Shown here: one piece after another, positions 1-6,085 of the stretch | How the letters are laid out: each line of letters starts with the position of its first letter | How positions within the stretch are numbered: the stretch's first letter is position 1 | NCBI GenBank assembly: GCA_947176685.1 | Contig: CAMWRL010000112.1 | Coordinates: 1-6,085 of the forward strand | Origin: an uncultured Ruminococcus sp. | GTDB lineage: Bacteria > Bacillota > Clostridia > Oscillospirales > Ruminococcaceae | Reading direction: 5' to 3' | DNA length: 6,085 nt | The notes under the pieces: model-generated | What the model was told of the DNA's origin: nothing | Seen by the model: the letters and a program-made list of their open reading frames with translations, nothing else | Database searches by the model: none | Position numbers and translations under genes: made by a program

Positions 1-21
1 ATATAAGATGTACAATTATTC

Positions 22-27
22 GGGAGG
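22..27 (+). promoter_or_regulatory. Shine-Dalgarno of recD2
   Basis: GGGAGG lies 7 nt before the ATG at 35. It decides that start over the in-frame ATG at 8, which has no comparable site and adds nine residues not typical of the family. The start also forms a TAATG junction: TAA at 33-35 ends a frame that is open back to the left window edge. Confidence 0.85.
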
Positions 28-34
28 TTTTTTA

Positions 35-2230
35 ATGGAACATCAGTTGACGCACATTGAAGGTACAGTGGAAAATATAGTTTTCAGAAACAACGACAAC
101 GGTTATACGGTAATGGACTTTGATTCCGGCGGTGACTGGATAACTGTTGTCGGTGAGTTCGTTGAAATTTCAGAAAGCGAATGCCTTATCCTTGAAGGCA
201 GTTATGTGAATCACCCAAGATACGGAACGCAGTTCAAAGTTGAAACATATGAACAGCAGTTTCCGGACACCGCCGTGAATATAGAAAAATATCTTGCTTC
301 GGGAGCTATCAGGGGCATTGGTGCCAGACTGGCTGTAAGAATTGTAAAGGCGTTCGGGGACAAAAGCCTTGAGATTATCGAAAAAGAGCCTCAGCGTCTT
401 ATGGAAATCAACGGCATTTCCCCGAAAAAATGCAAGGAAATTGCTCAGGATACAAAAAGAATTTTTGCGTTGAGAACCATTAAGACTTTTTTTGATAAAT
501 ATAAAATAAAATATGCTTTTGCAATGCGGACATATCTGCATTTAGGTTCGGACGCTATAGACCAGCTTCAGGTCAATCCATATCTTCTGTGCAATGACGC
601 TATCGGAATTGATTTCGGCAAAGCTGACGAAATAGCCCTTGACATCAATATAGATATGACTTCGCCATACCGCATTGTTGCCGGAACACGTTACATACTC
701 AAAGAAAACTCTATGCAGGGGCATTCCTGTCTTCCTGCCGAAATGCTTTTCGGTCAGGCTGTCGGACTGCTGAAAATTTCCGGAGAATATTTCCGGAAAA
801 CCTACAGCGAAGCAGTTGTAGGAAAAGAGTTTTTTGAATATACCGCCAATGATATGACATATGTATATCTTCCGGAGTACTACAACGCCGAAAAATATAT
901 AGCTGACAGGATAAGTTCGATACGTCCGGCAAAGAAGAAGACAGACTGCGAAAAACTTATAGATGATGAGGAAAAGAAAAATAATATAAAATATGAGTCA
1001 CTGCAACGCAAAGCAATTTCGGACGCTCTTTCCGAAAAAGCTATAATACTTACCGGAGGTCCGGGAACGGGAAAAACTACTACTCTTAATGCTGTAATTT
1101 CTATTTTCAAAAAGAAAGGAATTAAAGTATTCCTTGCCGCACCAACCGGACGAGCCGCCAAACGTATGACTGAGCTTACAGGCTATGAAGCTAAAACAAT
1201 TCACCGTCTGCTTGAAATGAAGTTCAGCGATACGACCGGCGGACAGGAGTTTGCACATAATGAAGCCAACCCCCTTGACTGCGATGCAGTTATAATTGAC
1301 GAAATGTCTATGGTTGACCTGCTTTTGTTTGAAGCCCTGCTCCGTGCCTTGAAGCCAAAATGCAAACTTATAATAACCGGAGACAGTGACCAGCTTCCGT
1401 CTGTAGGTGCAGGAAATCTTCTCCGTGACCTCGTTGACGGACAGGCTGTCACGGTTATCAGGCTGAACGAGATTTTCCGGCAGGCACAGCAGAGCCTTAT
1501 TATTACAAATGCCCATAGAATAGTTTCCGGACAATATCCGGACCTTACCCGCAAAGACAATGACTTTTTCTTTTTTCTGCGTTCAAATCCCGAACTTGCA
1601 CTACAGCTTGTAAAAGACCTTGTAAGCGTCCGTCTGCCGAAAAAATACGGTTACTCCCCTTTGGACGACATACAGGTAATAGCACCGTCCCGAAAAGGCA
1701 TTGTCGGCACAAACGAACTCAACAGGGTTTTGCAGAACGAAATAAACCCTCAGAACGGTATGAAAGGCGAAGTCAAGTCACAAAACGGAATCTTCCGCAG
1801 CGGCGACAAGGTTATGCAGAACATCAACAATTACGAAATCGAATGGGAAAAGAACGGCGAAAAAGGCAAAGGAATTTTCAACGGCGATATAGGCAGAATT
1901 ATCTCTATATCCAAAAGCGAAGTAACAATTGACTTTGACGGCAGAGTCTCCGAATACACTTATGAACTGCTTAATCAGATTGAACTTGCCTATGCTATAA
2001 CCGTCCACAAAAGTCAGGGCTGCGAATTTGAAGCGGTCATATTGCCGGTACAAAGCGGTTTCGATATGCTCAACCATAGAAATCTGCTTTATACTGCCGT
2101 GACCCGTGCAAAAAAACTCCTTATACTTATAGGAAACGAACAGGTTATTTACAGAATGGTTGACAACTGTCACGGCACGGAGAGTTTCACCTGCCTGAAA
2201 GATATGCTGTCAGAAAACGGAAAGGATTAA
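35..2230 (+). CDS. recD2: RecD2-family 5'-3' DNA helicase (SF1B)
   Basis: This is an ATP-dependent single-strand DNA translocase and 5'-3' helicase of the RecD2 (RecD-like) family, which works in DNA repair without RecBC. The protein has 731 residues from the ATG at 35, within the family's usual range. Domains in order are an N-terminal OB-like region (about 1-80), helix-hairpin-helix repeats (about 87-136, including GAIRGIGARLA and INGISPKK), a RecD2-type helical region (about 140-240, ending in GHSCLP), and two RecA-like domains. Visible motifs are Q324, Walker A GGPGTGKT (341-348), motif Ia APTGRAAKR (from 369), Walker B DEMS (422-425), motif III GDSDQLPSVG (449-458), LNEIFRQA (477-484), YAITVHKSQG (653-662) and motif VI YTAVTRA with Arg691. 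All are intact. An in-frame ATG at 8 has no SD, whereas 35 follows GGGAGG by 7 nt, so 35 is chosen. The family assignment is near certain; the biological role is inferred from the family. Confidence 0.97.
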   Translation: MEHQLTHIEGTVENIVFRNNDNGYTVMDFDSGGDWITVVGEFVEISESECLILEGSYVNHPRYGTQFKVETYEQQFPDTAVNIEKYLASGAIRGIGARLAVRIVKAFGDKSLEIIEKEPQRLMEINGISPKKCKEIAQDTKRIFALRTIKTFFDKYKIKYAFAMRTYLHLGSDAIDQLQVNPYLLCNDAIGIDFGKADEIALDINIDMTSPYRIVAGTRYILKENSMQGHSCLPAEMLFGQAVGLLKISGEYFRKTYSEAVVGKEFFEYTANDMTYVYLPEYYNAEKYIADRISSIRPAKKKTDCEKLIDDEEKKNNIKYESLQRKAISDALSEKAIILTGGPGTGKTTTLNAVISIFKKKGIKVFLAAPTGRAAKRMTELTGYEAKTIHRLLEMKFSDTTGGQEFAHNEANPLDCDAVIIDEMSMVDLLLFEALLRALKPKCKLIITGDSDQLPSVGAGNLLRDLVDGQAVTVIRLNEIFRQAQQSLIITNAHRIVSGQYPDLTRKDNDFFFFLRSNPELALQLVKDLVSVRLPKKYGYSPLDDIQVIAPSRKGIVGTNELNRVLQNEINPQNGMKGEVKSQNGIFRSGDKVMQNINNYEIEWEKNGEKGKGIFNGDIGRIISISKSEVTIDFDGRVSEYTYELLNQIELAYAITVHKSQGCEFEAVILPVQSGFDMLNHRNLLYTAVTRAKKLLILIGNEQVIYRMVDNCHGTESFTCLKDMLSENGKD
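2221..2226 (+). promoter_or_regulatory. Shine-Dalgarno of mreB inside the end of recD2
   Basis: AAAGGA overlaps the last codons of recD2 and ends 10 nt before the mreB ATG at 2237. A second purine patch, CAGGA at 2232-2236, touches the ATG and is too close to serve as an SD. Because the ribosome site lies in the upstream coding region, translation of mreB is probably coupled to termination on recD2. Confidence 0.6.
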
Positions 2231-2236
2231 ACAGGA

Positions 2237-3256
2237 ATGTCAAATAATGATATCGGTATAGATTTAGGAACTTCAAATATAGTAATAACTATGGGCGGCA
2301 AGGGCGTTGTGCTGAGTGAACCGTCCGTTATTGCCTACAATACACGAACTGAAAGAGTTCTGGCGGTCGGCAAAGATGCTTATGAGATGATAGGCAGAAA
2401 TCCGGAATACATATGCGTATCTCGTCCGGTAAGCGACGGGGTTATTTCAGACGACGACTTGGCGAAAAGTATGATACGGGAATTTATTATGAAAATTTCC
2501 GGACATCAGTTATTGAAACCTCGTATTATCATATGTGTACCGGCGTTCGTCACCGACATAGAAAGCCGTGCGGTAGTTGATGCCGCAAAGTTCGCAGGTG
2601 CAAGGCAGGTATACCTTATACAAGAACCCGTTGCTGCTATGATTGGGGCAGAAGTGGACATTGAAAAAGCTAAGGGTCATATGATAGTTGACATTGGCGG
2701 CGGCACTACTGATATAGCAATCGTTTCAATGAACGGCGTTGTAACTTCGCACACAATCAAGGTCGCCGGAAATTCTATTGACCGTTCTATAATAAGGTAT
2801 ATGCAGAACCGTTACAAGCTCCTTATCGGAGAACGCACCGCCGAAAAAGTAAAAATAGGTTTGTGCAATCTGTATGACCCCAGTGATGATATAACTTTCA
2901 TAGTCAAGGGGCGCAGTTTACTCAAAGGTCTGCCGTCACAAGTGCTTATAAGTGAAACAGAGCTTTTCAAGGCGGTTGAAGACGATACTTTCGCAATTAT
3001 GGAAGCCATAAGAAAAGTTCTTGAAGAATCACCGCCGGAGTTGGTCGGAGACATATATGACAACGGACTTCTTCTTACAGGCGGAGGGGCATTGCTGGGC
3101 GGACTTGCTCACCTGATAAACCGCACACTCGGCATAAAGTGCAACGTTGCAAAAGACGCTGTAAACTGCGTTGCAAAAGGTACAGAACTTGCTTTCGGCA
3201 AAATGAAAAACCTGCTTGACGGTTTTGAAACGGCGGCAGTATACAAATATTTATAA
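2237..3256 (+). CDS. mreB: MreB/Mbl-family rod-shape actin homolog
   Basis: This is a bacterial actin that polymerises with ATP under the cytoplasmic membrane and guides the peptidoglycan elongation machinery. Its 339 residues match the family length. The actin-fold signatures are present: phosphate-1 loop GIDLGTSN (7-14), RPVSDGVIS (63-71), catalytic-loop QEPVAAMIGA (129-138) with Glu130 kept, phosphate-2 loop VDIGGGTTDIAIVSM (151-165), LLIGERTAEKVKI (195-207), PPEL (266-269) and adenosine loop TGGGALLGGL (281-290). GGGTTD followed by IAIVSM is more like Mbl than classical MreB, which usually has GGGTTE. The usual GVIADFD is GVISDDD here, and the usual LIEEP is LIQEP, so it is somewhat divergent. 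It follows recD2 by six bases and a terminator comes straight after it. mreC and mreD are absent downstream, which suggests an additional paralog. Family assignment is firm; the choice between MreB, Mbl and MreBH is not. Confidence 0.93.
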   Translation: MSNNDIGIDLGTSNIVITMGGKGVVLSEPSVIAYNTRTERVLAVGKDAYEMIGRNPEYICVSRPVSDGVISDDDLAKSMIREFIMKISGHQLLKPRIIICVPAFVTDIESRAVVDAAKFAGARQVYLIQEPVAAMIGAEVDIEKAKGHMIVDIGGGTTDIAIVSMNGVVTSHTIKVAGNSIDRSIIRYMQNRYKLLIGERTAEKVKIGLCNLYDPSDDITFIVKGRSLLKGLPSQVLISETELFKAVEDDTFAIMEAIRKVLEESPPELVGDIYDNGLLLTGGGALLGGLAHLINRTLGIKCNVAKDAVNCVAKGTELAFGKMKNLLDGFETAAVYKYL

Positions 3257-3259
3257 AAC

Positions 3260-3295
3260 AAAGACTGTACGGAATATATTTTCTGTACAGTCTTT
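3260..3295. terminator. Bidirectional intrinsic terminator between mreB and eno
   Basis: A perfect 11-bp inverted repeat (AAAGACTGTAC at 3260-3270, GTACAGTCTTT at 3285-3295) fills most of the 43-bp gap between the converging stops of mreB (3256) and eno (3300). In rightward RNA the stem can grow to 15 bp (one G.U pair, then G-C and two A-U) with a 6-nt loop at 3275-3280. T-rich bases follow on both strands: TCTTTT rightward and TTTGTTTT leftward. It therefore probably ends both transcripts. The sequence evidence is strong; the termination efficiency in each direction is inferred. Confidence 0.88.
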
Positions 3296-3299
3296 TGCT

Positions 3300-4568
3300 C
3301 TATCCTATATTGAAAGCTTTTCTTCCGGCATAAACCGGATATTTAAGTTCTTCTTCTATTCTGAGTAAACGGTTATATTTTGCGGTACGCTCCGAACGTA
3401 CAGGCGCACCGGTTTTAATTTGTCCGGAGTTGAGGGCTACAGCAAGGTCTGCAATGGTAGTGTCTTCTGTTTCTCCGGAACGGTGCGAAATTATCGCCGT
3501 ATATCCGGAACGCTGAGCCATTTTGACGGCTTCTGCCGTTTCCGAAACAGTCCCGATTTGATTTAGTTTTATCAATATTGAATTTCCTGCTCCGGAGGCT
3601 ATCCCCTTTTCAAGTCTTACGGTGTTGGTAACAAACAAGTCGTCTCCGACAAGCTGAACTTTTTTTCCTAAATCTCTCATATTTTTCCAGCCGTCCCAGT
3701 CGTTTTCGTCAAGACCGTCTTCTATTGAAATAATCGGGTAATTATTCACAAGGTCTTCCCAGTACATAATAAGCCCGTCTGTAGTAAAGGTTTTTCCGGA
3801 CTTTGGCAGTCTGTAGAATCCTGTCCCCTTTTCGTCTTTCCATTCCGAAGCCGCCGCATCTATCGCCAATACAAAGTCTTTTCCTGAACTGTAACCGGAT
3901 TTTTCCACAGCGTCAAGAATAGTTTCAATAACTTCCCTGTCGTCCGCAAAATCGGGGGCAAATCCGCCCTCGTCCCCTACCGATACTGAAAGCCCTTTAC
4001 TTTTCAGGATTTCCGCAAGTTTATGATAGACTTCCGCACACCACCGCAGTGCTTCTTTAAAAGTTCCTGCCCCGACAGGCATAATCATAAACTCCTGAAT
4101 GTCGATTATATTTGAAGCGTGTGCGCCGCCGTTAAGAATGTTCATCATAGGCACGGGGAGCGTAGTTCCCTGAATACCTCCTATGAATCTGTACAACGGG
4201 ATTCCGGCAGACACCGCAGCAGCTCTTGCCGCTGCGACAGATACCGCAAGAATAGCGTTCGCACCTAAATTGGACTTGTTTTCCGTACCGTCTGCATCGG
4301 TCATAATTCTGTCAACTGCGTAAATATCATCTGCGTTTTTTCCCCTCAGAATACTGTTTATAGTATTATTGATATTGGACACGGCTTTCTGTACGCCTTT
4401 TCCGGAATAACGTTCTCCGCCGTCACGGAGTTCGTGGGCTTCGTACTCTCCTGTAGATGCGCCGCTTGGTGCTGTACCTCTTGCAACAGTTCCGTCAATA
4501 AGGGTTACTTCTGCTTCAACTGTCGGGTTGCCTCTTGAATCAAGGATTTCCCTGCCGGTTACTTTCAA
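3300..4568 (-). CDS. eno: Enolase (phosphopyruvate hydratase)
   Basis: Enolase converts 2-phosphoglycerate to phosphoenolpyruvate in glycolysis, in the cytosol, using Mg2+. From the TTG at 4568 the protein has 422 residues, slightly short of the usual ~430. The family landmarks are intact: DSRGNPTVEAEV (10-21), the mobile loop SGASTG (35-40), His150, Gln158-Glu159, GDEGG with Glu200, Mg ligands Asp237, Glu283 and Asp309/310, the catalytic Lys334 in ILIKLNQIG, SHRSGE (361-366) and Lys385 in GQIKTG. The stop is TAG. No ATG or GTG start exists in frame before a stop near 4605. The AGGAGG at 4586-4591 is 17 nt from TTG 4568 but 8 nt from an in-frame ATA at 4577. Starting at ATA gives MDILKVTGREI, which lines up with E. 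coli SKIVKIIGREI. The true start is therefore probably 4577 (425 residues). It is the last gene of the leftward group and ends at the shared terminator. Confidence 0.97.
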   Translation of the reverse strand: MKVTGREILDSRGNPTVEAEVTLIDGTVARGTAPSGASTGEYEAHELRDGGERYSGKGVQKAVSNINNTINSILRGKNADDIYAVDRIMTDADGTENKSNLGANAILAVSVAAARAAAVSAGIPLYRFIGGIQGTTLPVPMMNILNGGAHASNIIDIQEFMIMPVGAGTFKEALRWCAEVYHKLAEILKSKGLSVSVGDEGGFAPDFADDREVIETILDAVEKSGYSSGKDFVLAIDAAASEWKDEKGTGFYRLPKSGKTFTTDGLIMYWEDLVNNYPIISIEDGLDENDWDGWKNMRDLGKKVQLVGDDLFVTNTVRLEKGIASGAGNSILIKLNQIGTVSETAEAVKMAQRSGYTAIISHRSGETEDTTIADLAVALNSGQIKTGAPVRSERTAKYNRLLRIEEELKYPVYAGRKAFNIG

Positions 4569-4585
4569 AATATCTATAAAAAAAA

Positions 4586-4591
4586 CCTCCT
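4586..4591 (-). promoter_or_regulatory. Shine-Dalgarno of eno, placed for an ATA start
   Basis: AGGAGG on the minus strand is followed by eight T, then ATA GAT ATT TTG. The spacing is 8 nt to ATA (4577-4575), 14 nt to ATT (4571-4569) and 17 nt to TTG (4568-4566). recD2, with the same type of site, uses 7 nt. Position therefore favours the rare ATA codon over TTG. Confidence 0.7.
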
Positions 4592-4626
4592 GTCTGTTAT
4601 GATACTATTATCATACACAACAAACA
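4591..4626 (-). promoter_or_regulatory. Bulged hairpin in the mrp-eno gap
   Basis: In leftward RNA the segment folds as two stacked 7-bp stems. The outer stem pairs UGUUUGU (4626-4620) with ACAGACA (4597-4591), with one G.U. A four-base bulge UGUG (4619-4616) follows. The inner stem pairs UAUGAUA (4615-4609) with UAUCAUA (4604-4598) across the loop AUAG. The 3' foot is the first A of the eno AGGAGG, and T8 follows five bases later. It could act on eno translation, be a weak mrp terminator or attenuator, or be a DNA operator. I see no convincing -35/-10 pair for an eno promoter here, although TATGATAAT (4615-4607) resembles a -10. Confidence 0.5.
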
Positions 4627-4645
4627 GGGGTTTATTCATCTGAGA

Positions 4646-5467
4646 TTAAAGACTTGAGATTTTATCAACGGCGTTTTCGAGCCAGTCGCCCTCAAAAAGT
4701 TCAACAGTACCGTTATCGCAGTGTTTCGCAAAGTCTGTACATATCGGCAGTCTTGCAAGTACCGGAATACCATATTGTTCAGCGATTTCGTCAAGGTGAC
4801 TGTCACCGAATACATTTATTTTCTTTCCGCAGTCCGGACACTCGTAATAACTCATATTTTCAATGATTCCTATAATCGGAATATTCATCAACTTAGCCAT
4901 TTTGACAGCCTTTCCGACTATCATTGAAACAAGCTCCTGCGGTGAAGTAACGATAACAATTCCGTCAACCGGAAACGACTGGAATACAGTCAACGGTACG
5001 TCACCAGTTCCGGGAGGCATATCAACAAAAAGATATTCAGTATCTTTCCAGATAACGTCAGTCCAGAACTGCTTTACAACACCTGCAATAACAGGTCCTC
5101 TCCAAACAACGGGGTCAGACTCGTTTTCAAGCAGAAGGTTTACAGACATAACGTCAATACCCATTTTGCTTTTGGTTGGTAAAATGCCTTTTTCACAAGC
5201 GTCAGCCTTGCCGTGTATACCAAAGGCTTTCGGAACAGACGGACCTGTTATATCAGCATCAAGGATTCCGACATTTTTTCCACGCCTCTGCATACTTACG
5301 GCAAGCAATGATGATACCATAGTTTTGCCGACACCGCCCTTACCGCTTACAATACCGATAACTTTTCCTATATTGCTCAATTCGTTGGGCTTTTCAAGAA
5401 AACTCTGCTGATTGCAGTTTCCGGCACTCTCACAGCCTGAACAGTCGTGATTACATTCGTTTGACAT
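4646..5467 (-). CDS. mrp: Mrp/NBP35-family Fe-S cluster carrier ATPase
   Basis: This is a cytosolic P-loop ATPase of the Mrp/ApbC/NBP35 family, which binds a bridging [4Fe-4S] cluster as a dimer and passes it to apoproteins. It has 273 residues, the short form without the N-terminal MIP18-like domain found in E. coli ApbC/Mrp. Visible features are the deviant Walker A SGKGGVGKT (41-49) with signature Lys43, DADITGPSVP (70-79), WRGP (123-126), Walker B FVDMPPGTGD (147-156) and the cluster-binding CPDC (210-213). An N-terminal cysteine cluster, Cys5, Cys9, Cys12 and Cys18, gives CX3CX2CX5C; its last part matches the ferredoxin-like motif of eukaryotic Nbp35. The ATG at 5467 follows AAAGGAG (5485-5479) by 11 nt, and this SD starts 2 nt after the upp stop, so upp and mrp are probably one transcript. 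The client proteins cannot be told from the sequence. Confidence 0.95.
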   Translation of the reverse strand: MSNECNHDCSGCESAGNCNQQSFLEKPNELSNIGKVIGIVSGKGGVGKTMVSSLLAVSMQRRGKNVGILDADITGPSVPKAFGIHGKADACEKGILPTKSKMGIDVMSVNLLLENESDPVVWRGPVIAGVVKQFWTDVIWKDTEYLFVDMPPGTGDVPLTVFQSFPVDGIVIVTSPQELVSMIVGKAVKMAKLMNIPIIGIIENMSYYECPDCGKKINVFGDSHLDEIAEQYGIPVLARLPICTDFAKHCDNGTVELFEGDWLENAVDKISSL

Positions 5468-5487
5468 AATTTAAAACTCTCCTTTGA

Positions 5488-6085
5488 TTATTTTGTTCCG
5501 AACATTCTGTCACCGGCATCGCCTATTCCGGGAACTATGAATTTGTTTTCATCAAGCCCCTTGTCCTTTGCGGCTGCGTATATTTCAACATCGGGGTGTT
5601 CTTTCTGGACTGCTTCAACGCCCTCCGGTGAGCATATTATGCACATAAATTTTATGTTTTTTACGCCGAGTTTTTTAAGTTCGCTGATAGCCGTACAAGC
5701 CGAATATCCTGTAGCAAGCATAGGGTCAATTATAATGCAGTCTCTTTCAGCCACATCGTCCGGAAGCTTTGCGTAATACTTGACAGCTTGATGAGTTTCG
5801 GGGTCACGGAAAAGTCCGATATGACCGATTTTTGCGGCAGGTACAAGTGCAGTAACGCCGTCCATCATTCCGAGACCTGCTCTCAGAATCGGTACAAACG
5901 CAAGTTTTCTGCCGGAAATTACCTTTGTTTTCGCAACCGCTACCGGAGTTTCGAGTTCGATTTCCTTTAAAGGCAAATCCCGTGTAGCTTCATAGCAGAT
6001 AAACATTGCGGTTTCGGAGACAAGTTCACGGAACTCCTTTGAACCTGTGTTCTTGTCTCTCATAAGTGAAATTTTGTGCTGAACA
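5488..6085 (-). CDS. upp: Uracil phosphoribosyltransferase (5' end outside window)
   Basis: This enzyme joins uracil to PRPP to make UMP and pyrophosphate (pyrimidine salvage, cytosol). The first Met in the window (codon 6063-6061) is internal: the frame stays open to the edge and reads VQHKISL before MRDKNTGSKEF, matching the conserved N-terminal HPLIQHK region of the family. The 198 visible residues plus about 11 missing ones make the usual ~209. Counting from that Met, motifs are VPILRAGLGM (57-66), the GHIGLFRDPET segment (80-90), the PRPP loop DPMLATGYSA (113-122) and the uracil-binding C-terminus VPGIGDAGDRMFGTK (177-191). The PRPP loop usually reads ATGGS; here Tyr120 replaces the second Gly. 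mrp follows after 20 bp. The start and any promoter lie beyond the right edge. Confidence 0.97.
   Translation of the reverse strand, partial: VQHKISLMRDKNTGSKEFRELVSETAMFICYEATRDLPLKEIELETPVAVAKTKVISGRKLAFVPILRAGLGMMDGVTALVPAAKIGHIGLFRDPETHQAVKYYAKLPDDVAERDCIIIDPMLATGYSACTAISELKKLGVKNIKFMCIICSPEGVEAVQKEHPDVEIYAAAKDKGLDENKFIVPGIGDAGDRMFGTK

Noticed and set aside
8..10. In-frame upstream ATG as the start of recD2
   Set aside because: It has no SD, and the extra residues (MYNYSGGFL) are just translation of the ribosome site that serves the ATG at 35.
998..1534. 178-codon open frame on the minus strand
   Set aside because: It is antisense to the conserved helicase motifs of recD2, with no domain or start signal of its own.
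1778..2173. 131-codon minus-strand frame, and the similar one at 170-541
   Set aside because: Both are reverse shadows of recD2. Neither has an SD or family resemblance.
3399..3401. Enolase Val390 in GAPVRSER where Ser, Cys or Ala is common
   Set aside because: This column varies among active enolases, and all catalytic and metal-binding residues are present, so loss of function is not indicated.
4622..4633. Small AAAC-AGGG-GTTT inverted repeat after mrp as a terminator
   Set aside because: Only 4 bp with few GC pairs and no U-tract on the leftward strand.
4863..5411. 182-codon open frame on the plus strand
   Set aside because: It lies wholly antisense to mrp, has no SD or recognisable domain, and its low-complexity Ser/Thr/Pro/Ile content is typical of the reverse of a coding gene.
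5488..6063. upp as a complete 191-residue gene starting at 6063
   Set aside because: Codons beyond this Met read VQHKISL in frame, which belong to the conserved family N-terminus, so the gene runs off the window edge.
1..6085. Possible undescribed defence, mobile or RNA-based system
   Set aside because: All five genes belong to well-known housekeeping families, the gaps are 77 bp or less, and there are no transposase, integrase, toxin or direct-repeat signals.

Overview
The window looks like ordinary chromosome of a moderate-GC Gram-positive anaerobe of the Clostridia, most plausibly near Ruminococcus/Oscillospiraceae. This is an inference from the RecD2-type helicase without RecBC, a Mbl-like MreB, a short Mrp/NBP35 ATPase with an N-terminal cysteine cluster, strong AGGAGG-type Shine-Dalgarno (SD) sequences and the style of the proteins. 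No sequence search was possible. There is no mobile element, CRISPR array, tRNA or rRNA, and I see no clearly new multi-gene system.

Layout. Two genes read rightward: recD2 (35-2230), a 5'-3' DNA helicase, and an mreB/mbl-type cell-shape actin (2237-3256). They are six bases apart, and the only good SD for mreB lies inside the end of recD2. Three genes read leftward: upp (5488 to the right edge, start missing), mrp (4646-5467) and eno (3300-4568 as conventionally called, probably starting at 4577). The two groups converge on one perfect 11-bp inverted repeat at 3260-3295, which can terminate transcription in both directions.

How the genes relate. upp (uracil salvage), mrp (Fe-S cluster carrier) and eno (glycolysis) are housekeeping genes with no direct biochemical link. 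upp and mrp are only 20 bp apart and very likely co-transcribed. mrp and eno are separated by 77 bp (68 bp if eno starts at 4577) that hold a bulged hairpin ending at the eno SD. recD2 and mreB also have no obvious functional link. mreC and mreD are not next to this mreB, so it may be an extra paralog.

The most interesting points are local. The eno reading frame has no ATG or GTG start. Its strong SD is 17 nt from the first TTG but 8 nt from an in-frame ATA, and starting at ATA restores N-terminal residues that align with other enolases. A 36-nt hairpin sits directly against that SD. The 6-mer TCCGGA occurs 16 times, always inside genes, where about one or two are expected by chance.
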